From Bacteroidota bacterium (GTDB lineage: Bacteria > Bacteroidota > Bacteroidia > Flavobacteriales > Flavobacteriaceae), in assembly GCA_022562895.1 (NCBI GenBank), contig JADFOK010000003.1:1-64000 (forward strand): DNA of 64,000 nucleotides, written 5' to 3'. A program made the translations under genes and the position numbers. This document shows, one piece after another, positions 22,981 through 32,291 of the stretch (its first letter is position 1; each line of letters begins with the position of its first letter). The notes below the pieces were generated by a model that ran no database searches, was not told the DNA's origin, and saw only the letters and a list, made by a program, of their open reading frames with translations.

Positions 22981-23008
22981 TTGCTATTGAAATTATTTTT
23001 TATCTTTG
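22981..23008 (+). promoter_or_regulatory. Promoter of the DUF177-rpmF operon
   Basis: TTG at 22981 and TATCTTTG at 23001-23008 (TANNTTTG), 17 bp apart, followed by a GC-rich CCCCCGC and a short leader of about 40 bp before the ATG at 23055. Confidence 0.6.
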
Positions 23009-23054
23009 CCCCCGCTTTAATTGTAAGGATAATACGTTAAATACGAGAGAGATT

Positions 23055-23600
23055 ATGGAGGAATTGAGAGAATTTACCATCCCTTTTGTGGGATTGAAAT
23101 TAGGAGAACACCGGTTTGACTTTGAAATAAACAAAGCGTTCTTTGAGCATTTTAATTATAAAGAATTTAATGATGTTACCATTAAACTCGTTGTGACACT
23201 ATTTAAGAAACCCACTTTAATGGAGTTTGACTTTACTTTTAATGGTTCTGTAAATGTGTACTGTGATGTTACCAATGAACCTTATATTCAGAATCTGTCT
23301 GGGGATTATCATTTTATAGTTAAAATTGGAGAAGAATTTAATGATGAAAATGAGGATTTATTAATTCTTCCTCATGGACAATTCGAAGTAAACATTCAGC
23401 AATATATTTATGAATCTATTGTTTTGTCGATGCCAACACGAAAGATACATCCAGGAATTGAAGATGGGACATTAGAGTCGGATATAATTAAAAAACTTGA
23501 AGAATTAAGTCCTAAGGGGAGTGATGAAAACATCAAACCTAAAGGCGATATAACAGACCCTAGATGGGACATATTAAAAAAACTATTAACGGATAAATAA
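23055..23600 (+). CDS. DUF177 / YceD-like protein
   Basis: 181 residues, acidic. N-terminal strand pattern [20 protein letters not shown] and the central [20 protein letters not shown] match the DUF177 family; the C-terminal stretch [10 protein letters not shown] is the conserved end. Proteins of this family lie directly upstream of rpmF and, from work on plant and bacterial relatives, are linked to 23S rRNA accumulation and ribosome assembly. Here it is 8 bp upstream of rpmF, a strong context match. The usual CxRC cysteine pair is replaced by VYCDVTNE, with one Cys left. Confidence 0.9.
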   Translation: MEELREFTIPFVGLKLGEHRFDFEINKAFFEHFNYKEFNDVTIKLVVTLFKKPTLMEFDFTFNGSVNVYCDVTNEPYIQNLSGDYHFIVKIGEEFNDENEDLLILPHGQFEVNIQQYIYESIVLSMPTRKIHPGIEDGTLESDIIKKLEELSPKGSDENIKPKGDITDPRWDILKKLLTDK

Positions 23601-23608
23601 TATATGTA

Positions 23609-23806
23609 ATGGCACATCCAAAAAGAAAAATTTCCAAATCAAGAAGAGACAAAAGAAGAACACATTACAAGGCGACCACCCCGCAAATTGCTACAGACCC
23701 TACTACAGGTGAAGCGCATTTATATCATAGGGCACATTGGCACGAAGGTAAATTATATTACCGGGGTCAGGTTGTAATTGATGCAACAGAAGAAGTAAAG
23801 GAATAA
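23609..23806 (+). CDS. rpmF: 50S ribosomal protein L32
   Basis: 65 residues. Canonical start [20 protein letters not shown] followed by an acidic end specific to Bacteroidota. No zinc-binding cysteines, so this is the zinc-free (C-minus) form. In one operon with the DUF177 gene; a terminator follows at 23827. Confidence 0.98.
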   Translation: MAHPKRKISKSRRDKRRTHYKATTPQIATDPTTGEAHLYHRAHWHEGKLYYRGQVVIDATEEVKE

Positions 23807-23826
23807 GAAATATTTATTTAGTGATA

Positions 23827-23860
23827 AAACTCTCACTGGACAGTGAGAGTTTTTATTTTT
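23827..23860 (+). terminator. Terminator after rpmF
   Basis: AAAACTCTCACTG pairs with CAGTGAGAGTTTT around a short GA loop, followed by a run of T. It separates ribosomal from fatty-acid genes. Confidence 0.9.
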
Positions 23861-23974
23861 TTATTTTTCTAAAAATTAAAAAACAACTTACTTTTTACGT
23901 GTTTTTGATGATTTTTCAGTATTTTTCGCTCATTTTAAAGAGTTTTTGTTCTTTTTTGGGTAATTAATTAAATT

Positions 23975-24973
23975 ATGAGCACAATCAAAGCGGCCATTAC
24001 AGCTATAGGAGGTTACGTGCCGGACTACATTCTCACCAACCAAATTCTGGAAACAATGGTTGATACTAATGATGAATGGATTACTACAAGAACTGGTATT
24101 AAGGAGCGTAGAATACTAAAAGATAAAAATAAAGGAACTTCTTTTCTGGCCATTCAGGCCGCCAAAGATCTATTTAAAAAAAACAACACAGATCCAAAGG
24201 ATATCGATATGGTAATTATGGCGACTGCAACGCCAGATATGCCAATTGCTGTTACAGGCGCATACGTTGCTACACAAATAGGTGCTATTAACGCTTTTTC
24301 TTATGATCTTATAGCTGCCTGTTCCAGTTTTTTATTTGGGATGTCTGTTGCCGCTAAATATATAGAATCCGGGCACCACAAAAAAGTACTTTTAATTGGT
24401 GCAGATAAAATGTCATCAATTATTAATTATGAGGATCGAGCTACCTGTATAATATTTGGCGATGGAGCTGCAGCGGTACTATTTGAGCAAAATACAGAAG
24501 GTCTGGGTATTCAGGATGAATACTTACGAACTGACGGTGCTGGAAGACCTCATCTTAAAATCGATGCAGGAGGTTCCTTATTACCAGCCTCTGTCGAAAC
24601 GGTTGCTAAAAAACAACATTTTGTATTTCAGGACGGAAAAACGGTATTTAAATTTGCAGTTTCAAAGATGGCAGATGTTTGCGAGAAAATATTAAAACAA
24701 AATAATCTAAAAGGAAGCGATTTAGACTGGTTTGTGCCACATCAGGCAAACAAAAGAATTATAGATGCATCAGCTAAAAGATTAGGTCTTCCAGATTCAA
24801 AAGTGATGATAAACATTCATAAATATGGCAATACCACATCCGCCACCCTGCCTTTGTGTCTGTGGGATTACGAAAAACAACTTAAAAAAGGAGATAACTT
24901 GGTGTTTGCTTCATTTGGAGGAGGATTTACGTGGGGGGCTATTTACTTAAAATGGGCATATGATTCAAACTAA
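23975..24973 (+). CDS. fabH: 3-oxoacyl-ACP synthase III
   Basis: 332 residues. Catalytic triad visible: C116 in DLIAACSSFL, His in VPHQANKR and Asn in YGNTTSATLPL. The GDGAAAVLFE loop and the closing FGGGFTWGAIYLKW are typical. Starts fatty-acid synthesis by condensing acetyl-CoA (or branched acyl-CoA in Bacteroidota, giving iso-fatty acids) with malonyl-ACP. Followed by accB and accC, giving a malonyl-CoA supply cluster. Start ATG after a T-rich leader. Confidence 0.97.
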   Translation: MSTIKAAITAIGGYVPDYILTNQILETMVDTNDEWITTRTGIKERRILKDKNKGTSFLAIQAAKDLFKKNNTDPKDIDMVIMATATPDMPIAVTGAYVATQIGAINAFSYDLIAACSSFLFGMSVAAKYIESGHHKKVLLIGADKMSSIINYEDRATCIIFGDGAAAVLFEQNTEGLGIQDEYLRTDGAGRPHLKIDAGGSLLPASVETVAKKQHFVFQDGKTVFKFAVSKMADVCEKILKQNNLKGSDLDWFVPHQANKRIIDASAKRLGLPDSKVMINIHKYGNTTSATLPLCLWDYEKQLKKGDNLVFASFGGGFTWGAIYLKWAYDSN

Positions 24974-25005
24974 CTGAACAATACAAAAGATTTAAAAATG
25001 AAATT

Positions 25006-25494
25006 ATGACTTTAAAAGAAATTCAAAACTTAATCAAGTTTGTAGCAAAATCTGGCGCCACTGAAGTAAAACTTGAAATGGAGGATATAAAAATCACTAT
25101 TAGAACTGGTGGTAATCACGGTAAAGCCGAAACAACATATATTCAACAATTGCCTGCCATATCACCCCCACCAGAACAGGTTATGGATCAACCAAAGGTA
25201 GAAGAAACAACTCCAGGTGTTAAAGAAGTAGTGCCAACTGAAGATGAAACAAATTATATTACGGTAAAATCACCTATCATAGGCACTTTTTATCGAAAGT
25301 CGTCACCAGATCAACCTTCATTTGTTGAGGTAGGAGACACCATAAAAGAAGGTGATGTGCTATGTGTAATTGAAGCGATGAAACTTTTCAATGAAATTGA
25401 AAGTGAAGTTTCCGGGAAAATTATAAAAGTATTAATTGATGACGCATCACCTGTAGAATTTGATCAACCTCTATTCTTAATAGATCCATCATAA
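25006..25494 (+). CDS. accB: Biotin carboxyl carrier protein of acetyl-CoA carboxylase
   Basis: 162 residues. N-terminal dimer/BC-binding part (LKEIQNLIKFVAKSGATEVK), a Pro-rich linker near residues 48-75 and the biotinyl domain with the EAMKLFNE motif, K126 being the biotinylated lysine. Lies 32 bp after fabH and 103 bp before accC. Forms with AccC the biotin carboxylase half of acetyl-CoA carboxylase. Confidence 0.97.
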   Translation: MTLKEIQNLIKFVAKSGATEVKLEMEDIKITIRTGGNHGKAETTYIQQLPAISPPPEQVMDQPKVEETTPGVKEVVPTEDETNYITVKSPIIGTFYRKSSPDQPSFVEVGDTIKEGDVLCVIEAMKLFNEIESEVSGKIIKVLIDDASPVEFDQPLFLIDPS

Positions 25495-25597
25495 TATTAA
25501 AATAATCCCTGCCAATTCAGAATCCTTGATATAAGATCAATCCCCAATTCCAAATTTTATGGGATTTGATTTTTGAATATTGAAATTTGAAGAAATT

Positions 25598-26953
25598 ATG
25601 TTTAAAAAAATATTAATTGCCAACAGAGGAGAAATAGCATTGCGTATCATTCGTACCTGCAAAGAAATGAGCGTTAAATCTGTGGCAGTTTATTCAACAG
25701 CAGATGAGGAAAGCCTTCACGTTCGCTTTGCTGACGAAGCCGTTTGTATAGGCCCGCCTCCCAGTAATGAAAGTTATTTAAAGATTTCAAATATTATAGC
25801 TGCTGCAGAAATTACCAATGTTGATGCTATTCATCCCGGTTATGGTTTTTTAGCAGAAAATGCTAAGTTTTCAAAAATTTGCGATGAACATGGGATAAAA
25901 TTTATAGGAGCCTCTGCAGATATGATTAATAAAATGGGAGATAAAGCCAACGCAAAAAAAACAATGAGAGCAGCCGGTGTGCCTACTATTCCGGGAAGTG
26001 AAGGAATTTTGGAAACCTTTAAAGAAACAAAGAAATTAGCCAAAAAATTTGGATATCCGGTTATGGTAAAAGCTACCGCTGGGGGTGGAGGAAAAGGAAT
26101 GCGTGCAGTTTGGAAAGAAGATGAATTAAAAAATGCCTGGGATAGCGCCAAAAAAGAAGCCTTGGCTTCTTTTGGTAATGATGCTATGTATCTGGAAAAA
26201 CTCATCGAGGAGCCCCATCATATTGAGATACAAATTATTGGTGACCGTAAAGGTAATGCCTGCCACCTTAGCGAAAGAGATTGTTCCATCCAAAGGCGTC
26301 ATCAAAAACTAACAGAAGAAACACCCAGCCCTTTTATGACTAAAAAATTGCGCAACGAAATGGGCCTCGCAGCTATAAAAGCAGCAGAGTGTATTAAATA
26401 CGAAGGCGCAGGAACCGTTGAGTTTTTAGTTGATAAAAACCGTAAATTCTATTTTATGGAGATGAATACACGTATACAAGTAGAGCATCCTATAACTGAG
26501 CAGGTGGTAATTGATTTCGACTTAATTCGTGAACAAATTAAAATTGCTGCAGGAGAACTCATAGTTGGGATAAACTATACCCCAAAACTTCATTCTATCG
26601 AATGCCGTATTAATGCCGAAGATCCCTATAATGATTTTAGGCCTTGTCCTGGAAAAATTACCGAATTCCATTCCCCGGGAGGTCATGGAGTACGTATAGA
26701 CACCCACGTATACGCTGGCTATACCATTCCACCCTATTATGACTCAATGATTGCAAAACTAATCACTACGGCACAAACTCGTGAAGAAGCTATAAGCAAA
26801 ATGAAACGTGCTCTTGAGGAGTTTATAGTCGAAGGTGTAAAGACCACAATACCGTTTCATCTTCAATTAATGGATCATCCCGATTATTTAGCCGGGAAAT
26901 ATACAACTGCTTTTATGGATAATTTTGAAATGCAGGAACCCGATGAAGAGTAA
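25598..26953 (+). CDS. accC: Biotin carboxylase subunit of acetyl-CoA carboxylase
   Basis: 451 residues from ATG 25598; the canonical start is [20 protein letters not shown], so the longer frame opening at 25580 (TTG) is not used. ATP-grasp enzyme: glycine loop [36 protein letters not shown] with the catalytic residues, and [11 protein letters not shown] with the Mg-binding Glu and the catalytic Arg. Carboxylates the biotin on AccB with bicarbonate and ATP. Second gene of the accBC pair. Confidence 0.97.
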   Translation: MFKKILIANRGEIALRIIRTCKEMSVKSVAVYSTADEESLHVRFADEAVCIGPPPSNESYLKISNIIAAAEITNVDAIHPGYGFLAENAKFSKICDEHGIKFIGASADMINKMGDKANAKKTMRAAGVPTIPGSEGILETFKETKKLAKKFGYPVMVKATAGGGGKGMRAVWKEDELKNAWDSAKKEALASFGNDAMYLEKLIEEPHHIEIQIIGDRKGNACHLSERDCSIQRRHQKLTEETPSPFMTKKLRNEMGLAAIKAAECIKYEGAGTVEFLVDKNRKFYFMEMNTRIQVEHPITEQVVIDFDLIREQIKIAAGELIVGINYTPKLHSIECRINAEDPYNDFRPCPGKITEFHSPGGHGVRIDTHVYAGYTIPPYYDSMIAKLITTAQTREEAISKMKRALEEFIVEGVKTTIPFHLQLMDHPDYLAGKYTTAFMDNFEMQEPDEE

Positions 26954-26997
26954 TTTAATAAACCCGGGATAAATTACATTTCAGAATATTATTATTT

Positions 26998-27070
26998 TGG
27001 GCGTTTCTGCCCTAGGCAGACCGGGCTTTTCGCACTACATGGTAGTTTACTGCAATCCCTAACGCGGGGA
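26998..27070. repeat. GC-richer dispersed repeat relic
   Basis: TGGGCGTTTCTGCCCTAGGC, a GGGCTTTTCGC block and TGCAATCCCTAACGCGGGGA. Words like GGGCGT...CGGGCTTTCGC...CAATCCCTAACGCGGG occur, from memory, as an extragenic repeat in many Bacteroidota. It is clearly richer in GC than its surroundings. Single copy in this window. Confidence 0.5.
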
Positions 27071-27130
27071 ATCACAATAAAAACGGGAATTTAGCTTTTT
27101 ATATAAACCCATGGATTACTTTCATTTACT

Positions 27131-27814
27131 ATGAAGCGAATTTTTAAATTCCTTTTAAAAACAATTCTTTGTTTTGCTTTACTTAGTGTAGTGTGGGTGC
27201 TCGTGTACAAATTTGTGCAGGTACCATATACGCCACTCATGGCAATTCGTTATTTTGAAGCAGAAAATTCCTATGAAACAAAACACCAATGGAAATCAAT
27301 CGATGAGATTTCAGAAGAGATTCAATTGGCGGTAATTTGCTCCGAAGACCAAAACTTCATATATCACAATGGTTTTGATGTAAAAGCTATTAAAAAAGCC
27401 TACAAAGACAATCAAACAGGAAGACAAATACGAGGAGGCAGTACCATTTCACAGCAGACTGCAAAGAATGTGTTTTTATGGCCACAGCGAAGTTGGTTTC
27501 GCAAGGGTTTAGAAACCTGGTTTACATTTCTAATCGAATCCTTTTGGAGCAAAGAACGAATTTTAGAAGTTTATCTAAATAGCATAGAAATGGGCAATGG
27601 TATTTTTGGTATCGAAGAAGCCGCTAGATATTGGTTTAACAGATCTGCTAAAAACCTAAATAGAGAAGAAGCAGTTTCCATTGCTGCTATATTACCTAAT
27701 CCAAGAAAATATAAAGCAATATCAGTTTCTGTTTATATTAATATCCGTAAAACATGGATTAAAGAACAAATGAGAAACTACGGAACTTTTACTCTAAACG
27801 TAAAAACCAAATGA
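27131..27814 (+). CDS. mtgA: Monofunctional biosynthetic peptidoglycan transglycosylase
   Basis: 227 residues. One N-terminal transmembrane helix (LLKTILCFALLSVVWVLVYK) followed by a GT51 domain: SEDQNFIYHNGFD with the catalytic Glu, RGGSTISQQTAKNVFLWPQR, and ERILEVYLNSIEMGNGIFGI. Polymerises lipid II into glycan strands on the periplasmic face, without a transpeptidase domain. Its stop overlaps a small frame in ATGA. Confidence 0.95.
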   Translation: MKRIFKFLLKTILCFALLSVVWVLVYKFVQVPYTPLMAIRYFEAENSYETKHQWKSIDEISEEIQLAVICSEDQNFIYHNGFDVKAIKKAYKDNQTGRQIRGGSTISQQTAKNVFLWPQRSWFRKGLETWFTFLIESFWSKERILEVYLNSIEMGNGIFGIEEAARYWFNRSAKNLNREEAVSIAAILPNPRKYKAISVSVYINIRKTWIKEQMRNYGTFTLNVKTK

Positions 27815-27969
27815 CACCTTCAGAAGTTGATAGCCTAGAAAGTTTGATTTATACCGGTAGTAGGGCCACTCCTCTTAGGGAAATTAAAGGTGATGGATAT
27901 AACTTTAATGAAAATGATTTTGAGGTTTTACAAGTCGAACGGTATAATGTCGTTACGATTTCATTCTAA
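27811..27969 (+). CDS. Possible small protein coupled to mtgA (52 aa)
   Basis: Starts with the ATG of the mtgA stop overlap (ATGA) and runs 52 codons: TPSEVDSLESLIYTGSRATP, then EIKGDGYNFNENDFEVLQVE. Its end overlaps the 3' end of the oxidoreductase on the other strand by 17 bp. The overlap with mtgA and the acidic, non-shadow-like composition argue for a gene; no family recognised. Confidence 0.4.
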   Translation: MTPSEVDSLESLIYTGSRATPLREIKGDGYNFNENDFEVLQVERYNVVTISF

Positions 27970-28957
27970 TAATGACTTTTCCTTTTGCATGACCTTCTTT
28001 TAAGTAAAGTAGTGCGTCTATTGATTTTTCAAGGCTGAATACCCTATCAATTATGGGCTTTATATCCTCTTTTTCTATAAGTGAAGTAATTTCATCTAAA
28101 TGAAATGCATTTGGTTCTACAATAATAAAGCGATAAAGTGCCGATTTACGCTTTTTTAGTTTGTCTATTTTCATTCTTTTTATGGATAGTAAAAAACGAA
28201 TAAAAGAATTCAAACCCAGTTCTTTGGCTGTTTCATTATCTATATCACCAATTAATGTTATTACTTTACCTCCATTTTTTATTACCCTAAAAGCATCTTT
28301 TGTGTAGTTTGATCCCAGCGTATCCAAAACAATATCTACATCTTTTACTATATTTAAATAATTCTCCTTTTTGTAATCAATCACAAGATCTGCACCCAAC
28401 TCTTTAACCCAATGAATATTTTTTGTACTTGTTGTGGTGTAAACAAAAGCACCTTTAGACTTTGCATATTGAATGGCAAAAGAGCCAATTCCTCCAGAAC
28501 CTGCATGAATTAAAACTTTGTCCCCTTTTTTAATGGTTGCAAGCGCAAAACCTTGTATCGTAGTGAGACCAACCAATGGAATACCCGAAGCTTTTTCGAA
28601 GCTTATATTGGCAGGTTTTTTAGCCACAACATTACTGTCAATTGCAATATATTCTGCAAATGTTCCGGGATTATCTGTAGGAACTCTTGAATAAATCTCA
28701 TCTCCTATCTCAAAACCAGTAACATCTTCTCCTTTTTCAACTACTATTCCACTAACATCAAAACCTATGGGTGCTGGAAAGGACAATTTTTTTATCCGTT
28801 TCAATATCCCCTGGATAATTTTGTAATCAATCGGATTTACGCCAGCAGAATTTATTTCAATTAAAACTTCATTAACACCAACATTTGGCTTACTGTGGTC
28901 CTGTAGTAGAATATTATCTTCTATTTTTCCGTAACCGGTAATAAATAATTGTTTCAT
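27953..28957 (-). CDS. Zinc-free MDR-family NADP-dependent oxidoreductase (quinone reductase-like)
   Basis: 334 residues. GroES-like N-terminal half (EINSAGVNPIDYKIIQGIL; PIGFDVSGIVVEKGEDV) without the zinc-binding cysteines of alcohol dehydrogenases, and a Rossmann half with LIHAGSGGIGSFAIQYAKSK (AxxGGxG nucleotide loop) and VDIVLDTLG. Typical for NADPH:quinone or enoyl reductases of the medium-chain family; substrate unknown. It lies just downstream (3 bp) of the prolyl oligopeptidase gene, on the same strand, so it is probably co-transcribed. Confidence 0.9.
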   Translation of the reverse strand: MKQLFITGYGKIEDNILLQDHSKPNVGVNEVLIEINSAGVNPIDYKIIQGILKRIKKLSFPAPIGFDVSGIVVEKGEDVTGFEIGDEIYSRVPTDNPGTFAEYIAIDSNVVAKKPANISFEKASGIPLVGLTTIQGFALATIKKGDKVLIHAGSGGIGSFAIQYAKSKGAFVYTTTSTKNIHWVKELGADLVIDYKKENYLNIVKDVDIVLDTLGSNYTKDAFRVIKNGGKVITLIGDIDNETAKELGLNSFIRFLLSIKRMKIDKLKKRKSALYRFIIVEPNAFHLDEITSLIEKEDIKPIIDRVFSLEKSIDALLYLKEGHAKGKVIIRMKS

Positions 28958-28960
28958 TTA

Positions 28961-31123
28961 TTATTTTTTAAGGTTATTTCCTACCTTTTCAGGAAGCACC
29001 CTATAACCCATATTATAAAGTGTAAACCCAAATATATCTGCATATTGATCAATCGTTTTATTTAACGGAGTTCCTGCTCCGTGACCAGCATCGGTTTCAA
29101 TTCGTATTAACACAGGATTATTCCCTGTTTGTTTATTTTGAAGCTCGGCAGCATATTTAAAACTGTGAGCCGGAACAACTCTGTCATCATGGTCACCCGT
29201 AGTAATTAATGTAGCCGGATATTCTACCCCATCTTTTACATTATGCAATGGCGAATATCCTATTAAATATTCAAACATTTCCTTACTGTCGTTAGCAGTA
29301 CCATAATCGTAGGCCCATCCTGCTCCTGCTGTAAAAGTATGATAGCGTAGCATATCGAGTACACCAACTGCAGTAAGAGCGACTTTCATTAAATCTGGAC
29401 GCTGGGTCATGGTAGCACCTACAAGTAATCCACCGTTGGATCTTCCCCTAATGGCCAGATAATCACTTGATGTGTAGTTGTTGTCAATAAGGTATTCGGC
29501 TGCAGCTATAAAATCGTCAAAAACGTTTTGTTTTTTCATCTTCGTACCCGCGTCGTGCCATGCTTTTCCGTATTCACCTCCCCCACGAAGATTAGGCACA
29601 GCATAAATACCTCCTTGTTCCATCCAAACCGCATTGGTAATGCTAAATGAAGGAGTAATACTGATATTAAAACCACCATATCCGTAAAGAATCGTAGGAT
29701 TTTTTCCGTTGAGTTCAATCCCTTTTTTGTGAGTGATGATCATAGGTATTTTTGTACCATCTTTTGATTCATAAAACACTTGCTTGTTATCGTAATTATC
29801 GGGATTAAAATCGATTTCGGATTTCCGGTATAAATCTGACGTTCCTTCAGAAATATTGTATTTATAGATACTTCCGGGAGTTATATAGTTGGTGAAAGAA
29901 AAATACAATTCTTTTTCCTCTATTTTAGATCTGAAACCACGAATTGTACCTATTCCGGGGAGTTTTATAACCCGTACAATGTTACCCTCATAATCATATT
30001 GTAATACCTTAGAAATAGCATCCACCATGTATTTTGCAAAGAAATTACCCCCTCCTTTAGATGGACTAAGGACATTTTCGGTTTCAGCAATAAAATCTAT
30101 CCAATTTTCCGAAGTTGGACTTGAAACATCTACCGTTATAATTTTTTTGTTTGGAGCATTTAAGTTGGTAACTAAGAACAACTTTGTACCGATATTTTCT
30201 ATCATATAGGTATCGCTATCTGTATGATCTAAAATTACTTTTATTGGACTATTGGGTATGGACAGATCTTTAATGAATAATTTATTTCCAGATGTGGAAG
30301 CACTTGCAGATATGGTTAGATACCTATTATCCTCAGAAACACGACCCCCTACATAACGGTGTTTTTCAGAAGGAATACCACCAAATACAAGTTCATCTTC
30401 TTTTTGTGTAGTTCCAATTTTATGATAGAACAGCTTGTGTTGATCTGTTTTAGCAGAAAGCTCACTTCCCTTAGGCTTGTCATAACTAGAGTAATAAAAA
30501 CCATCATTAGACTTCCATGATAGCCCACTAAATTTTATATCTCTCAAGGTGTCTTCAATTATTTCTTTAGTTTCAGTATTCATTACCAAGACCTTTCTCC
30601 AATCACTACCACCTTCTGAAATGCTATAGGCTGCATTTTTACCATCTTCAGAAAAACTCAGACCTCCTAGAGAAATGGTGCCATCTTCCTTAAAAGTATT
30701 TGGATCTAGAAAGACTTCTGCAGTACTTGGATCTTTACCGGTTTTGTAACGATATACAACAAATTGATTTTGAAGCCCATCATTTTTATAAAAGTAAGTG
30801 TAGTCACCTTCTTTAAACGGAGACCCTACTTTTTCGTAATTCCAAAGGGCGGTTAATCGTTCTTTTAATTCTTCTCTAAAAGGTATTTTATCCAGATACC
30901 CAAAGGTGACCTCATTTTGATTTTTTATCCAGATTTTAGTTTCCTCACTTCTGTCATCTTCCAACCATCGGTAGGGATCTTTTACATCTGTGCCAAAATA
31001 GTTTGTTACAGTATCTACTTTTTTAGTTGGGTGGTATTTAACATCTATTGTTTCAAATTTTACACCTTCTTTACATCCCATTAAGATGAGCACAAAGAAA
31101 ATAAGGATTATTAAATTTTTCAT
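28961..31123 (-). CDS. Prolyl oligopeptidase family serine protease (S9A), lipoprotein
   Basis: 720 residues. Lipoprotein signal ending LILMGC (C17). N-terminal beta-propeller with YRWLEDDRSEETKIWIKNQN near residue 50, typical of POP, and a C-terminal alpha/beta hydrolase with the Ser in IRGRSNGGLLVGA, the Asp in TTGDHDDRVVP and the His in TDAGHGAG. Cleaves short peptides after proline; lipidation suggests periplasmic location. Co-oriented with the adjacent oxidoreductase. Confidence 0.95.
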   Translation of the reverse strand: MKNLIILIFFVLILMGCKEGVKFETIDVKYHPTKKVDTVTNYFGTDVKDPYRWLEDDRSEETKIWIKNQNEVTFGYLDKIPFREELKERLTALWNYEKVGSPFKEGDYTYFYKNDGLQNQFVVYRYKTGKDPSTAEVFLDPNTFKEDGTISLGGLSFSEDGKNAAYSISEGGSDWRKVLVMNTETKEIIEDTLRDIKFSGLSWKSNDGFYYSSYDKPKGSELSAKTDQHKLFYHKIGTTQKEDELVFGGIPSEKHRYVGGRVSEDNRYLTISASASTSGNKLFIKDLSIPNSPIKVILDHTDSDTYMIENIGTKLFLVTNLNAPNKKIITVDVSSPTSENWIDFIAETENVLSPSKGGGNFFAKYMVDAISKVLQYDYEGNIVRVIKLPGIGTIRGFRSKIEEKELYFSFTNYITPGSIYKYNISEGTSDLYRKSEIDFNPDNYDNKQVFYESKDGTKIPMIITHKKGIELNGKNPTILYGYGGFNISITPSFSITNAVWMEQGGIYAVPNLRGGGEYGKAWHDAGTKMKKQNVFDDFIAAAEYLIDNNYTSSDYLAIRGRSNGGLLVGATMTQRPDLMKVALTAVGVLDMLRYHTFTAGAGWAYDYGTANDSKEMFEYLIGYSPLHNVKDGVEYPATLITTGDHDDRVVPAHSFKYAAELQNKQTGNNPVLIRIETDAGHGAGTPLNKTIDQYADIFGFTLYNMGYRVLPEKVGNNLKK

Positions 31124-31188
31124 GACGAGATTAGATTATTTTTTATAAAAATAGTAAAAAGTAAAGAGGTAACAGGTATAGACTAAAT

Positions 31189-32178
31189 TCATATGAGGTT
31201 ATTATTTACCAGGTATTCTGCAATTTGAACAGCATTTGTCGCAGCACCTTTTCTTAGATTGTCACTTACAATCCACATATTAATCGTATTGAGTTGTGAT
31301 TCATCTATTCGAATACGTCCTACAAAAACATCGTCTTTATGATGTGCATAAATTGGCATGGGATAGGTATTTGTGTCGGGATTGTCTTGTACAGTTACAC
31401 CCTGAGTATCATATAGTAATTTACGGATATCGTTTAGGTCAAAATCCTTTTCGAATTCCACATTAACAGCCTCACTATGACCACAAGCAGTAGGGATACG
31501 TACTGCAGTAGCTGTAATAGAAAATGTGTGATCATCTAATATTTTTTGAGGTTCTCTGGCAAGTTTCATTTCTTCTTTTGTGTAGCCGTTGTCCTCAAAA
31601 GCATCGCAATGTGGTAGCGCATTTTTATGAATAGGATATGGATATGCCATCTCATCCTTAATTCCTTTTATCTCATTTTCCAGCTGGTTCACAGCCTTTG
31701 TGCCTGTACCCGAAACCGATTGATATGTTGAAACCACAATACGTCTCATTTTATATTTTTTATGAAGAGGCGCTAAGACCATTACTAATTGAATGGTTGA
31801 GCAATTAGGATTGGAAATTAATTTATCTTTTGAAGTAAGCTTTTGAGCATTAATTTCCGGCACGATCAATTTTGTATTGGTGTCCATTCTCCAAGCCGAA
31901 GAATTGTCAATTACCGTAGTACCCGCTTCAACAAATTTAGGAGCCCATTCAAGAGATATTTTGCTACCGGCAGAAAAAATAGAGAGATCGGGTTTTAAAG
32001 CTAAGGCATCTTCTATGCCCATTATAACAATAGTTTTTCCTTTAAAAGTTATTTTCTTACCAATGGATTTTTTTGAGGCTACAGCAAGTAATTGTGTAAT
32101 TGGGAAATTCCGTTCTTTAAGGACTTTGAGTAACACACCTCCTACCATACCGGTTGCACCAATGACAGCTATTTTCAT
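31189..32178 (-). CDS. asd: Aspartate-semialdehyde dehydrogenase
   Basis: 329 residues. NADP loop VIGATGMVGGVLLKVL at the N-terminus, catalytic Cys in LISNPNCSTIQLV, VSTYQSVSGTGTKAVNQL, and the active-site histidine region RIPTACGHSEAVNVEFE. Makes L-aspartate semialdehyde for lysine/diaminopimelate, threonine and methionine. A -7 site TACTTTTG (complement of 32198-32205) lies just in front, giving its own promoter. Confidence 0.96.
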   Translation of the reverse strand: MKIAVIGATGMVGGVLLKVLKERNFPITQLLAVASKKSIGKKITFKGKTIVIMGIEDALALKPDLSIFSAGSKISLEWAPKFVEAGTTVIDNSSAWRMDTNTKLIVPEINAQKLTSKDKLISNPNCSTIQLVMVLAPLHKKYKMRRIVVSTYQSVSGTGTKAVNQLENEIKGIKDEMAYPYPIHKNALPHCDAFEDNGYTKEEMKLAREPQKILDDHTFSITATAVRIPTACGHSEAVNVEFEKDFDLNDIRKLLYDTQGVTVQDNPDTNTYPMPIYAHHKDDVFVGRIRIDESQLNTINMWIVSDNLRKGAATNAVQIAEYLVNNNLI

Positions 32179-32197
32179 GCGATTAAATTTTTTTATT

Positions 32198-32205
32198 CAA
32201 AAGTA
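32198..32205 (-). promoter_or_regulatory. -7 element of asd promoter
   Basis: TACTTTTG on the minus strand, 20 bp upstream of the start codon, fits TANNTTTG. Confidence 0.5.
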
Positions 32206-32291
32206 CAGCTTAGCAAATTAAATTTTCAAAATAAAATGCGAAAAAAACCATCAGGTAAAAGCTTATGGATTTAAGAATTGATAAGAATCTC

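Noticed and set aside
25580..25597. Six-codon N-terminal extension of AccC from TTG
   Set aside because: Biotin carboxylases start at [15 protein letters not shown] 25598 is the better start.
25495..25597. AT-rich words (GGGATTTGATTTTTGAATAT) between accB and accC as a regulatory element
   Set aside because: Looks like a low-complexity extragenic spacer; no stem or promoter that I can support.
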